Positions 39,103-48,215 of a stretch of 64,000 bases of DNA are shown here, piece by piece. Both the position numbers and the translations under genes were made by a program. The first letter of the stretch is position 1. Every line of letters begins with the position of its first letter. The notes beneath the pieces were generated by a model. The model made no database searches. It saw only the letters and a list, made by a program, of their open reading frames with translations, and had not been told where the DNA came from. Origin of the DNA: Inhella proteolytica (GTDB taxonomy: Bacteria > Pseudomonadota > Gammaproteobacteria > Burkholderiales > Burkholderiaceae_C); the NCBI RefSeq assembly GCF_016093275.1, contig NZ_JAEDAK010000001.1, positions 62,001 through 126,000 of the forward strand, written 5' to 3'.

Positions 39103-41474
39103 AAGCTCCGGCCTGGCAGCCCGGCGCCGCGCTGGCCCTGCTGCTGGGCCTGCTGGGTGGGCTGGCGGGTCTGCAGTTCCTGCCGCGCCTGTTGCTGCCG
39201 GCTGAGCAGGCCGGTTTGCTGGCCGCGGCGCTCGGCCTGGGCGTTTGGGTGAGGTGGAGCCGCCCTGGCCGCACGCCCCTGCTGCTGGTGCTGGGCGTGC
39301 TGCTGGGGCTCTTGTGGGCGCAGCAGCGCGCCTGCTGGCGCCTCGCAGATGGGTTGGCCCCCGCGCACATTGGCCAGCCGGTCTGGGTGGAGGCCGAGGT
39401 GGATGGGCTGCCGCAGGCCCTGGCCGGCTACGGCGGCGTGGGCGGCTGGCGCCTGCCGCTGCGGCTGCTGGAGCGGCCCGATGGCGTGCCCGAGCAGGTC
39501 TCGGTGAGCTGGTTCCCTGGCGCGGGGCGCGAGCAGGCGCCGCGGGCGGGTGAGCGCTGGCGTCTGCAGCTGCGCCTCAAGCCGGTGCACGCCCTGCAGA
39601 ACCCCGGCCTGCCGGACACCGAACTGTGGTTGCTGGAGCGCGGCGTGCGCGCGCAGGGCTCAGTGCGGGCCGGCGAACGCCTGGCAGCGGCGAGTGCCTG
39701 GAACCTGGCCGCCGCCCGCGAGCGCATCCGCGCGGCCATCCAGGCGCGTGTGAGCGAGCCGCGCGCCCGTGCCGTGCTGGCTGGCTTGGCCATTGGCGAC
39801 CAAGGCGGTATCGCCGCCGGCGACTGGGCCCTGCTGCGCGACACCGGCGTAGTTCACCTCTTTGCCGTATCGGGGTTGCATATCACCTGGTTCGCCTGGC
39901 TGGCGGCCGCCGGGGTGCATGGGCTGTGGCGGCGCAGCGCCTGGCTGTGCACACGCTGGCCCGCACCGGCCGCGGCGCGCTGGCTGGGCCTGGCGGCGGC
40001 GCTGGGCTATGCGCTGCTGGCGGGCTGGGGCGTGCCGGCGCAGCGCACCGTGGGCCTGCTGGCCGTGCTGGTGCTGCTGCAAAGCAGCGCGCGCATCTGG
40101 CCCTGGGCGCTGGCGCTGAGCCTGGCCGGCGCGGTGGTGGGCCTGGCCGACCCCTGGGCGCTGGTGACGCCGGGCTTCTGGCTCAGCTTTGCCGCCGTGG
40201 CCCTGCTGATGCAGGCGGCCCCCGCCGAGGACGAGGCCGCCGCGGGCTGGCGGCGCCTGCCGCAGCTGGCCTGGCAGGGCCTGCGCGTGCAGCTGTTGGC
40301 CAGCGCCGGCCTGGCGCCGCTCACTCTGATCTTCTTCGGGCAGGTCTCGCTGGTCGGCCTGCTCACCAATCTGGTGGCCGTGCCCCTGGTGACTTCCGTG
40401 CTGGTGCCGCTGGCCCTGGGAGGCTTGCTGCTGGCGCCGCTGTGGCAGCTGGGCACCTGGGGCGTGCAGGCCCTGTTCGCCGGGCTGGAACTGGCCCAGC
40501 GCTTGCCCGGCGCGGTGTGGTGGGCGGCGCAGGCGCCCTGGTTCATCGAGGCCCTGGCCCTGCTGGGCGTGGCGCTAGCCCTGCTGCGCCTGCCGCGCGC
40601 CGTGCGCGCCCTGGGGCTGGCGCTGCTGCTGCCGCTGCTCTTGTGGACGCCGGCGCGGCCCGCGCCCGGCCGCTTCGCGCTCACGGTCATCGACGTCGGC
40701 CAGGGCAGCGCCGCCTGGGTGCAGACCGCCGGCCACGCGCTGCTGTTCGACGCCGGCCCACGCTGGGGCGGCGACAGCGACGCCGGCGCGCGGGTGGTGC
40801 TGCCCCTGCTGCGCGCCGCCGGCGTGAACCACCTGGACGCGCTCGTCATCAGCCACGACGACGCCGACCACAGCGGCGGCGGTGCGAGCGTGCTGGCCAG
40901 CCTGCCGGTGGCCGCGCGCTGGGGCTCGCTGCCGCCGCAGCATGCGCTGCAGCCGGTGCAGCCCTGCCGCGCCGGCCTGGCCTGGGAGTGGGAGGGCGTG
41001 CGCTTCGAGTGGCTGCACCCCGGCGGGCCGGGCGAGGCCGCGGCGCGCGACAACGCGCGGTCCTGCGTGCTGCGCGTGCAGGACGCCGCCGGCCAGGCCC
41101 TGCTGCTGACGGCCGACATCGAGGCCGCCCAGGAGCGCGAGCTGCTGCAGCGCGCGGCGCCGCTGCGCGCCACCGTGCTGCTGCTGCCCCACCATGGCAG
41201 CAAGAGCAGCAGCAGCGCGGAGTTCCTGGCCGCCGTGCAGCCGCAGCTGGCCTTTGCCCAGGCCGGCTTCATGAACCGCCACGGCCACCCGGCCGCGCCG
41301 GTGCGCGAACGCCTGGCCGTGGCCGGGGTGCCGCTGCTGACCAGTGCGGAGTGCGGCGCCTGGCAGTGGCTCAGCAGCCAGCCGCCCGGATCGCAGGCTT
41401 GCTGGCGGCTGCAGCGGCGCCGCTACTGGCTGACGGCGGCACCGGCTGGTGCGCTGGACGACGAACCCGACTGA
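39099..41474 (+). CDS. comEC: DNA internalization competence protein ComEC/Rec2
   Basis: 791-aa channel protein for uptake of single-stranded DNA across the inner membrane. It has N-terminal membrane segments and a DUF4131-like OB region, the competence domain (GLAIGDQGGIAAGDWALLRDTGVVHLFAVSGLHI) with many helices, and a C-terminal metallo-beta-lactamase domain (VIDVGQGSAAWV, SHDDADHSGG, LLPHHGSKSS). The start is uncertain: TTG 39099 overlaps the HxlR stop and keeps the first membrane helix; I see no ATG that would. The 3' end overlaps the convergent S9 peptidase gene by 52 nt. Confidence 0.93.
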   Translation: MKAPAWQPGAALALLLGLLGGLAGLQFLPRLLLPAEQAGLLAAALGLGVWVRWSRPGRTPLLLVLGVLLGLLWAQQRACWRLADGLAPAHIGQPVWVEAEVDGLPQALAGYGGVGGWRLPLRLLERPDGVPEQVSVSWFPGAGREQAPRAGERWRLQLRLKPVHALQNPGLPDTELWLLERGVRAQGSVRAGERLAAASAWNLAAARERIRAAIQARVSEPRARAVLAGLAIGDQGGIAAGDWALLRDTGVVHLFAVSGLHITWFAWLAAAGVHGLWRRSAWLCTRWPAPAAARWLGLAAALGYALLAGWGVPAQRTVGLLAVLVLLQSSARIWPWALALSLAGAVVGLADPWALVTPGFWLSFAAVALLMQAAPAEDEAAAGWRRLPQLAWQGLRVQLLASAGLAPLTLIFFGQVSLVGLLTNLVAVPLVTSVLVPLALGGLLLAPLWQLGTWGVQALFAGLELAQRLPGAVWWAAQAPWFIEALALLGVALALLRLPRAVRALGLALLLPLLLWTPARPAPGRFALTVIDVGQGSAAWVQTAGHALLFDAGPRWGGDSDAGARVVLPLLRAAGVNHLDALVISHDDADHSGGGASVLASLPVAARWGSLPPQHALQPVQPCRAGLAWEWEGVRFEWLHPGGPGEAAARDNARSCVLRVQDAAGQALLLTADIEAAQERELLQRAAPLRATVLLLPHHGSKSSSSAEFLAAVQPQLAFAQAGFMNRHGHPAAPVRERLAVAGVPLLTSAECGAWQWLSSQPPGSQACWRLQRRRYWLTAAPAGALDDEPD

Positions 41475-43498
41475 AGGTGCCGGGCCAGAAAGGCCTCGAT
41501 CTTGAGCGCCATGTCCACCCGGTTCTCCAGCTTGCGCCAGCCATGGGCCTCGCCCTCGTAGACCACCCACTCGGGCTCGTGGCCGGCCTTCTTCATGGCG
41601 CTGCGCAGGCGCTGGCCGTGCTCGATCGGCACGCGCCGGTCGTGGCTGCCCCAGATCAGCTGCAGCGGCGCGCGGATTCGGTGCGCCTGCTCCACCGGAG
41701 AGTGCGCCAGCAGCATGGCGCGGTCGCGCTCGGCATGGCCCACGCGCTCGGGCAGGCCGTGGCGGCGGCCCACCTCACTGATGTCGTCGCTGACGAACCA
41801 GCCGCCTTCCAGATAGAGCATCAGATCGGCCACCGCCACCCAGGCCGAGCCGCAGCGGTACAGCTCGGGGTGGCGGATCAGACCCATGAGGGTGCTGTAG
41901 CCGCCATAGCTGCCGCCCAGGATGCAGGCCTGGTCGCTGGCCAGGCCCTGCTTCTGGGCCCAGAGCAGGGCGTCGGCCACATCGTCCTGCATGGCCTGCC
42001 CCCATTGCTTGTTGCCGGCCTGCAGGTGCGCGGCGCCGTAGCCGTCGCTGCCGCGGAACTCGGGCTCGATGACCAGGTAGCCCCGTGAAGCCAGGAACTG
42101 GGCCATCGGGTCCCAACGCCAATGGCCGTGGCGCACCCAGGGCCCGCCATGCACCAGCAGCAGGGCCGGGCGCGGCTGGCCGGGTTGAACATCGGCCGGC
42201 TTGGTCAGCCAGACCGGCAGATTACGGCCGTCGCGGGCCTTGATGCGCACCAGGTCCAGCGTGGCCATCTGCTTGGGCTCGATGCCGGGCTGCTGGCTGC
42301 TGATGAGCTGCCAGCGCGCACCGGCGGGTGCGGCCTTGCGCCAGAGCAGCAGCTGGCCGGGCTGCCGGTCGGACCAGGAATGCACCACCATCACCGCGTC
42401 GTCGGCGCCGCAGCGGCGGCAGCTGATGCGATTGCTCCGCCCCGGCAGGGCTTCGTCGGCCAGGACTTGCAGGGCCTTGCGGGCCGGGTCCAGCCAGATC
42501 GTCTGCTCGGCATCGGTGTCGATACGGATGCCCAGCAGACGCGCGCCCTGGGCGTCACCCAGCAGCTCGCCCCGGAAGTCGAAGCCCGGGGCATCGACCA
42601 GGGTCTTGGCGGGTGCCAGGCGCGTGAAATCGAACGCCGCCACCTGCGTCTCACCGGCCGGCCCGCCCTGGTGCGTCACGTAGAGCTGCTGGCCCTGGCC
42701 CACCCAGGCCGGGTGGTAGGGCAGTTTGTAGATCGGCGCCTCCACCAACTGCTGCCAGCGGCCGGGTTCGCCCTCCTTCGGCGCATGGAACCAGTGCAGC
42801 CGGTCCTTGCCCTGGTGCCGGCTCAGCGCCGCGCGCGGCTGGCCCTGCGGGGTGAACCACCACTGCAGCACGCCGGGCGGGGTGCCGATCAGGTCCATGT
42901 CGCGCACGCGGCCGGTGCGGGTGTTGAGCCAGCGCGGCGTCACGCTGCGCAGGTCCTTGCCGTCAAAGTCCAGCTCACCCACCACCACCTCGTCGGCCCG
43001 CGCGCCGGCGGCATCCTCGGCGGCGGCCGGCACCAGCAGCAGCTGGTGGTTCCAGGGCAAGGTGTTCACGCGCTCGGCGGTGGTGACGAAGCCGCGGCCA
43101 TGGCGCTCCACCAGGGTGCGCAGCTCCTTGCCATCGAAGCGCGCCGCGAACAGGCCCGGCGCCACGCGGTAGTCCTCGCCCAGGCCGGCCTGCAGATCGA
43201 CGACGCTAAAGATCAAGCGCTCATCGTCCACCCAGTTGAACTCGCGGATGTCGGCGTCCTGAAACAGCGCGGCGCGGCTGGGTTGGAAGTCGGTGGCCTG
43301 CAAGTCGATGACAAACAGGCCGACGCGGCCGCGCACCTCGGTGCTGATGGCCAGCCGGCGCCCGCTGGGCGAGAGGCGCTGCTCGCGCACCGCCGGGGGT
43401 TTGAAGAAGAGCTCGGCGGCCGGGGGCTCGGGCGTGCCGGCCAGGGATGGCAGCGCGCAGGCCAGCGCCAGGGCGCCAGCCGCAAGGGTGCGGAACAT
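41423..43498 (-). CDS. Exported S9-family prolyl oligopeptidase-like peptidase
   Basis: 691-aa serine peptidase with signal peptide (residues 1-20, ALPSLAG). A beta-propeller (about 40-400) gates an alpha/beta-hydrolase domain. Catalytic Ser in GGSYGGYSTL, Asp in WGSHDRRVP, His in YEGEAHGW, and HGGPWVRHGH forms the oxyanion region. It belongs with the acylaminoacyl-/dipeptidyl-peptidase group of S9 and degrades short peptides outside the cytoplasm. The LuxR-type gene lies 24 bp upstream on the same strand, so co-transcription is possible. Confidence 0.93.
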   Translation of the reverse strand: MFRTLAAGALALACALPSLAGTPEPPAAELFFKPPAVREQRLSPSGRRLAISTEVRGRVGLFVIDLQATDFQPSRAALFQDADIREFNWVDDERLIFSVVDLQAGLGEDYRVAPGLFAARFDGKELRTLVERHGRGFVTTAERVNTLPWNHQLLLVPAAAEDAAGARADEVVVGELDFDGKDLRSVTPRWLNTRTGRVRDMDLIGTPPGVLQWWFTPQGQPRAALSRHQGKDRLHWFHAPKEGEPGRWQQLVEAPIYKLPYHPAWVGQGQQLYVTHQGGPAGETQVAAFDFTRLAPAKTLVDAPGFDFRGELLGDAQGARLLGIRIDTDAEQTIWLDPARKALQVLADEALPGRSNRISCRRCGADDAVMVVHSWSDRQPGQLLLWRKAAPAGARWQLISSQQPGIEPKQMATLDLVRIKARDGRNLPVWLTKPADVQPGQPRPALLLVHGGPWVRHGHWRWDPMAQFLASRGYLVIEPEFRGSDGYGAAHLQAGNKQWGQAMQDDVADALLWAQKQGLASDQACILGGSYGGYSTLMGLIRHPELYRCGSAWVAVADLMLYLEGGWFVSDDISEVGRRHGLPERVGHAERDRAMLLAHSPVEQAHRIRAPLQLIWGSHDRRVPIEHGQRLRSAMKKAGHEPEWVVYEGEAHGWRKLENRVDMALKIEAFLARHLQSGSSSSAPAGAAVSQ

Positions 43499-43522
43499 GG
43501 GAGGGTCCTCTCTGTGTTGTTG

Positions 43523-44905
43523 TCAGGAACTCTGCAGCTGGCGGGCACGCAGCACGGCCTGGTCGCGGCTGCCCAGGGCCAGCTTGGCGTACAGGCGGTT
43601 GATATGGGTCTTGACGGTGGCCAGGGACAGATGCAGCTGGTGGGCGATCTGCTCGTTGCTGAGCTGCTGGCCGATGAGCTGCAGCACCTGCCATTCACGC
43701 GCCGTCAGGTCCGCCGGCGGCGGGCGGCGGGCGGGCGGTGCTTGCGGGCCGAGCAGGCGCTCGATGAGGGGCTGCAGGCCGGCCAGCAGGGCGGGCGGGG
43801 TGGCGGGCAGGCGCTGCAAGCTGCGCAGCAAGGGCAGGGCCGGGCCGGCCAGCCAGAACAGGTCCAGCACCTCGGCGGCCGGGTGCTGCAGCCACGCTTG
43901 CAGGGAATCCGCATCGGCCGTGGCCAGGGCCTGCACCAGGGCCAGGCGTTGTTCCAGCCTTTGCAGCTGGCGTGCGGCCAGGGTGCTGCGCAGCGCCTGC
44001 AGCTCCGGCAGGGCCTGGCCCTGCCGCAGGCGGTGGCCGGCGGCCAGTACCTGGGCCTGCAGGCCGTAGAGGTCGTCGGCGGGTTCCCAGGGCGGCAAAC
44101 CCCGGCCCTGGCTGCTTTCCAGCCAGGCCAGCTCCAGCCGCCATTTGCGCGGCAGGTAGCGCAGCAGGGCGGTCTGGCGCAGGGCCAGCAGCTGGGTGCT
44201 CAGGCCCTCGCGGGGGCCATCCACCAGGGTGCGCAGGGCCGCCAGGGCCTGGCTGGCAAAGCCCTGGCCGGGCGGGGCGGGCTGCGGGCCCTGGCTCAAC
44301 GCCAGGCGCCAGGCCAGGCGCTGCAGCGAGTCCCAGGCGGGCAGGCCGGCGACCTCGGGGCATTGCGCCACCAGGGCCTGGGCGTGCGCCAGGGCCGCGG
44401 CGCGGGGTTCGGGCTGGCCCAGCTCGTCAGCGCAGCGCGCCAGCAGGTGCAGGGCGTCGAGTTGCAGCAGGGGCAGGTGGTCGCGATGGGCTTCACGCAG
44501 CAGCTGCTGCACCAGGGGCAGGGCGCGTGCGGGGTGGCCGCATTCGAGCCAGGCGAAGCCAAGCGCGAAGCGCGCGTGCAGGCACAGCGGGTGCTGGGGG
44601 TCGCGCGCCTGAAGGGTGTCGAGGGCCTGCTGGGCATGGCGCAGGGCGTCGGCCGGCACGTCGTACATCTGGGCGCAGCGCGCCTCCACCAGGTGCTGCA
44701 GCGCGGCGTCGTCCAGCGGGGCGCTGCGGCCCAGGCGCTCGGCCTCGTGCGGCAGGCGTTCGGCTTCCAGCAGCCACAGGCGCTGCAGGGCCTGCTGATC
44801 GGGCGGTGCCAGCCCGAGCGGCGCGCCCGCGCGCAGCGCGTCGCCCAAGGCGGCGCGGCCGGCTTGCCACAGGCGGGCCCAGGCGGAGGTGTCCAGGGTG
44901 GGCAA
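43523..44905 (-). CDS. LuxR-type regulator with helical-repeat domain (MalT-like, no ATPase)
   Basis: About 460 aa. The C-terminus (about 395-460) is a GerE/LuxR helix-turn-helix: LTAREWQVLQLIGQQLSNEQIAHQLHLSLATVKTHINRLY. The remainder is Leu/Ala/Gln-rich helical repeat like the TPR-type sensor of MalT/LAL regulators, but the N-terminal STAND ATPase of those 900-aa proteins is missing. No receiver or autoinducer domain is seen. The start is uncertain: TTG 44905 is the only candidate near the gene boundary and has no clear Shine-Dalgarno. Whether it controls the downstream S9 peptidase is unknown. Confidence 0.78.
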   Translation of the reverse strand: MPTLDTSAWARLWQAGRAALGDALRAGAPLGLAPPDQQALQRLWLLEAERLPHEAERLGRSAPLDDAALQHLVEARCAQMYDVPADALRHAQQALDTLQARDPQHPLCLHARFALGFAWLECGHPARALPLVQQLLREAHRDHLPLLQLDALHLLARCADELGQPEPRAAALAHAQALVAQCPEVAGLPAWDSLQRLAWRLALSQGPQPAPPGQGFASQALAALRTLVDGPREGLSTQLLALRQTALLRYLPRKWRLELAWLESSQGRGLPPWEPADDLYGLQAQVLAAGHRLRQGQALPELQALRSTLAARQLQRLEQRLALVQALATADADSLQAWLQHPAAEVLDLFWLAGPALPLLRSLQRLPATPPALLAGLQPLIERLLGPQAPPARRPPPADLTAREWQVLQLIGQQLSNEQIAHQLHLSLATVKTHINRLYAKLALGSRDQAVLRARQLQSS

Positions 44906-45011
44906 GATGGAGTGGGGTGGAAAGTGCTGGGCGCGATTCAACCCCGAGGGTGGACGCGCGCAGGGGCCGAAGTTTTCAGAATTCTCCCGTGCCCGACTTT
45001 CCGATTTCGCC

Positions 45012-46112
45012 GTGACCCTTCTTGACGAACAACGCCAGGCCGCCCAGCTGGCCTTTGCCGCCAGCGGCGCCGATCTGCGCGTGGGCGACCCCGCCGCGCT
45101 GCCCTGGCCCTGGCCGGCGCTGCGCGCTGGCCAGGGCCTGCAGGTGCGGCAGCACATCGATTCCGGCCTGAGCGCCACGATCGAATGCGTCGAGGCCGCT
45201 GGCCGCCTCTGGTGCGTCAAGCGCGCGCGGCCGCAAGCGCGGGTGCGCAACGTCGATGGCCAGACCAGCTTCCTGAACGAGGTGCAGCGCCGCGCCGACA
45301 TCGAGGCGCTGAAGCGCCGTGACCCCGGACGCTGGGGCGCGCTGGTGGACACCGTTTATGCCGACTACCGCGCCGGCCTGATCGTCTCGCCCTGGATCGC
45401 GGGCGGTGCGGTGCGTGAGTGGGACGCGCGCACGCTCGGCCAGCTCTTCGAGGCGGCCTGCGCGCTTTGGCTCGAAGGGCTGTTCGAGTGGGATCTGTGC
45501 GCCGGCAACCTGCTCGACGACGGCCGCCAGCTGCGCCTGTTCGACTTCGGCTACTGCTACCGCTTCGACCCGCTGCGCCAGTTCAACAGCGCCGGCCGTG
45601 GTGACGATCAGCCGCTGTTCCACCCCGCCGAGCGCTTCGAGACGCGCTGCTACAGCGCCTGCCTGCTGCAGCTGGAGCAGAGCCAGGGCCAGCCCGCTGC
45701 GCTCGCCGCCTTCCGGCGCGCCAAGGAGGCGGCGCTGCCGGCTTATGAGCGCATGCGTGCCGCGGTGGCGGCGCGCGGCGCCAGCGCGGCGGTGCTGGAC
45801 TGGCTGGATGCCATCTGTGCGCGTTGGCGCGTGGCCCTGCGGGGCGAGGCCGAGGCGCTCTACCTGGCCGAGGCCTGGCGCTCGCACCGCCTGGACCTGG
45901 ACGACGACCTGCGCGGCCAGAGCTGCACCCCCACCACCTTGGCGCGTGCCGACTGGCTGCTGGCCACGGCGCAGGCGCACCCGGCGGCGCTGCGCGGGGC
46001 GCTGTTCTGGGGCGAGCAGGCGCTGAGCCCGGCGGCCCTGCAGGCGCATTTGCGGGCTCTGCGGGCCGAGGCCGAGCGGTTTCAGCTTGGCCAGGGGCAA
46101 GCCCGAACCTGA
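45012..46112 (+). CDS. Protein-kinase-fold phosphotransferase of unknown substrate
   Basis: About 366 aa. The kinase signature set is complete: VAIK-like Lys70 in LWCVKRAR, a following Glu90, catalytic loop DLCAGN with Asp161 and Asn166 (D-x4-N), and DFG with Asp178 in LFDFGYCYRF. The N-lobe is short and the family cannot be named; it is closer to small-molecule or LPS kinases (APH/KdkA-like) than to Hanks-type kinases. No membrane segment. The start is a GTG at 45012 without a good Shine-Dalgarno; ATG 44907 is an alternative that would overlap the divergent regulator's start. Function unknown. Confidence 0.7.
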   Translation: MTLLDEQRQAAQLAFAASGADLRVGDPAALPWPWPALRAGQGLQVRQHIDSGLSATIECVEAAGRLWCVKRARPQARVRNVDGQTSFLNEVQRRADIEALKRRDPGRWGALVDTVYADYRAGLIVSPWIAGGAVREWDARTLGQLFEAACALWLEGLFEWDLCAGNLLDDGRQLRLFDFGYCYRFDPLRQFNSAGRGDDQPLFHPAERFETRCYSACLLQLEQSQGQPAALAAFRRAKEAALPAYERMRAAVAARGASAAVLDWLDAICARWRVALRGEAEALYLAEAWRSHRLDLDDDLRGQSCTPTTLARADWLLATAQAHPAALRGALFWGEQALSPAALQAHLRALRAEAERFQLGQGQART

Positions 46113-46124
46113 GCTCGATGTTCT

Positions 46125-48215
46125 CTAGAACCGGTAGCCCAGCTCCAGCAGCGCGTGGCGGCGCGGCAGCGGCAGGTCGTAGGGGATGCTGCCCGGCGCC
46201 GGGCTGGGTTCACGCGCGTCGGCGTCGGCCAGGTTGTTGAGCAGCAGGCTGGCCTGCCAGCCCTGCAGCGCGCTGCGGCGCCAGTGCAGGCCCAGGTCGA
46301 CCAGGGTGTAGTCGGCCAGGGCGGGGCGCGCGTCGCCGGCGGCACGGGCGCGGCCGGCGATGTGGCGGGCCTGCAGGCTGCAGGCCCAGTCGCCATTCAG
46401 CCGTGCCTCCAGCGCCAGCTTGGCCATGCGGCGCGGGGCATCGGCCGAGCGCAGGCCGGTCAGGCGATCGCGGCTGATCTGCTGCGACCAACTGGCATCC
46501 ACGCGCCAGCCCGGGCCGGGCTGCCAGCGCGCCTCGGCTTCGAAGCCGTGGCCGTCCTGGGTGCCGAGGTTCTGCGTGGTGGCGCCGGAGCTCGGGTCGG
46601 CATGCGGCACCAGGCGCAGGATGTCGTGCATGCGGTAGCGGAACAGGTTCAGGCGCAGTTGCAGGCTGCGGTGGGCCTGCCAGTCGGCCGCCAGCTCGGT
46701 GGTGGCCATGCGTTCCGGCTGGGCGTCCGGGTTGCCCAGGTTCACGGGGTTGTTGATGTTGTGCAGCTCGGCAAAGCTGGGGGCGCGGAAAGCGCGGCCG
46801 TGCAGGGCCTTGACGGTGAGGTCATGGCGGGCGTCCCACACCAGGGCCAGGCGCGGGTTGGTGGTGTGGCCGAAGTCCGAATAGCGGTCGTGGCGCAGGC
46901 CGGCGGTCAGGGTCCAGTCTTGCGCCAAGCGCCATTCGTCCTGCAGGGCCAGGTAGTGCAGGTCGCGCTGCTGCGGCGTCACATAGGGGCCGCTGGTCGA
47001 GACATCCACCAGGCTCCCCAACGGCACCGGGAAGCTGCCCACGCCGGGCAGCACTTGGAAGTTGAAGTTCTTCACTTCGCGGGTGGCGTACAGGTCGCTG
47101 CGGCGCCAGCCGGCCAGCAGGCGCAGGCGGTGCTGGGCCCAGCCGGCGTAGAGCAGGCTGCCCTCCAGATCGTGCACGCGGCTGTTGCGGCCCGGGCCGC
47201 CCAGCATGCCTTCGGGGTAGAGGCCGCCGAAGGCCCCGGGGGGGAAGAGCTGGTAGAGCGAATCGACCGTGGTGTGGGTGACGCTGGCGTGCAGCTGCGC
47301 GTCCCAATCGGGCAGCCAGCCGCTGCGCTGCCAATCCAGGGCCAGCACGGCGAAGTCGGTGTCGGCCCAGTCGCGGTCGGACAGGGCCTGGGCCAGTCCC
47401 GGGCCGGAACCGATGCCGTGCCGGCGCTTCAGACTGGCCTGGGCCTGCCAGTCCTGCCAGCCCAGGCGCAGCTGCAGGTCGAGGTCGCGGTGGCGCGTGC
47501 TCATGGCGCCGGGCGCGCGCGAGGCCTGGGTGCCGAACACGCCGTCCAGCGCGGTCTGGGCGTCGGCGTGGATGGTCTCGGCCTGACCGTCGGTGCGGCC
47601 GGCGCGCAGCCAGGCCAGCCAGGACCAATCGCCGCTGCGGCCGCTGTGGCGCAGGCTGGCGGCTTGGGTGTCGAAGGCGCCGGCCTGCAAGCCGAGCTGG
47701 GTGCCGGGCTGCTCACCGGCGCGCCAGGTGGTGATGGCGACGACGCCGGCCAGCGCGTCCGCGCCATAGAGCGCCGAGCCGGGGCCGCGGATCACCTCCA
47801 CCCGCGCCACCTGGTCCAGCGGCATCGAGACCCACAGCTCCTCCGGGCTGCCGAGCAGGATGCTCTGGCGCCGCACGCCGTCGATCAGGATCAGCACCTG
47901 CTGGCTGAACTCACTCTGCACGCCGCGCAGCTGGAAGCGCGGTTCGTTGATGTAGTAGGTGCGCGAGACATGCAGGCCCGGCACGCGCTGCAGCAGCTCG
48001 GTCAGGTCGGTGGCGCCGCTGGCACGGATGTCCTCGGCCGTGAACACCGTGGCCACGGCCGGCGCGCGGCGCAAGCTTTGCTTGTTGCCGGTGGCGATGC
48101 TGACGGTGGCGCTGTCGCCGTAGGCCAGGGCCAGTTCCTCGTCATCGGCGGCCAGTGCGGGGGCGCCCGCCAGCAGGGCGGCGAGGGCGCAGCTCAGCGT
48201 TCGGCGGCGTGCCAT
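46125..48215 (-). CDS. TonB-dependent receptor, second of a tandem pair
   Basis: 696-aa outer-membrane receptor. Signal peptide 1-22, then ELALAYGDSATVSIATG, in which ATVSIA can act as the TonB box. Plug domain (SLRRAPAVATVFTAEDIRASGATDLTELLQRVPGLHVSR; VEVIRGPGSALYGADALAGVVAITT) and a 22-strand barrel ending in ELGYRF with terminal Phe. It is a paralogue of the protein at 48216. AAAACCTCC (minus GGAGG, 7 nt before ATG) lies inside the upstream gene's end and TGA is followed directly by ATG. The ligand is unknown; the fold is BtuB/colicin-receptor-like. Confidence 0.93.
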   Translation of the reverse strand: MARRRTLSCALAALLAGAPALAADDEELALAYGDSATVSIATGNKQSLRRAPAVATVFTAEDIRASGATDLTELLQRVPGLHVSRTYYINEPRFQLRGVQSEFSQQVLILIDGVRRQSILLGSPEELWVSMPLDQVARVEVIRGPGSALYGADALAGVVAITTWRAGEQPGTQLGLQAGAFDTQAASLRHSGRSGDWSWLAWLRAGRTDGQAETIHADAQTALDGVFGTQASRAPGAMSTRHRDLDLQLRLGWQDWQAQASLKRRHGIGSGPGLAQALSDRDWADTDFAVLALDWQRSGWLPDWDAQLHASVTHTTVDSLYQLFPPGAFGGLYPEGMLGGPGRNSRVHDLEGSLLYAGWAQHRLRLLAGWRRSDLYATREVKNFNFQVLPGVGSFPVPLGSLVDVSTSGPYVTPQQRDLHYLALQDEWRLAQDWTLTAGLRHDRYSDFGHTTNPRLALVWDARHDLTVKALHGRAFRAPSFAELHNINNPVNLGNPDAQPERMATTELAADWQAHRSLQLRLNLFRYRMHDILRLVPHADPSSGATTQNLGTQDGHGFEAEARWQPGPGWRVDASWSQQISRDRLTGLRSADAPRRMAKLALEARLNGDWACSLQARHIAGRARAAGDARPALADYTLVDLGLHWRRSALQGWQASLLLNNLADADAREPSPAPGSIPYDLPLPRRHALLELGYRF

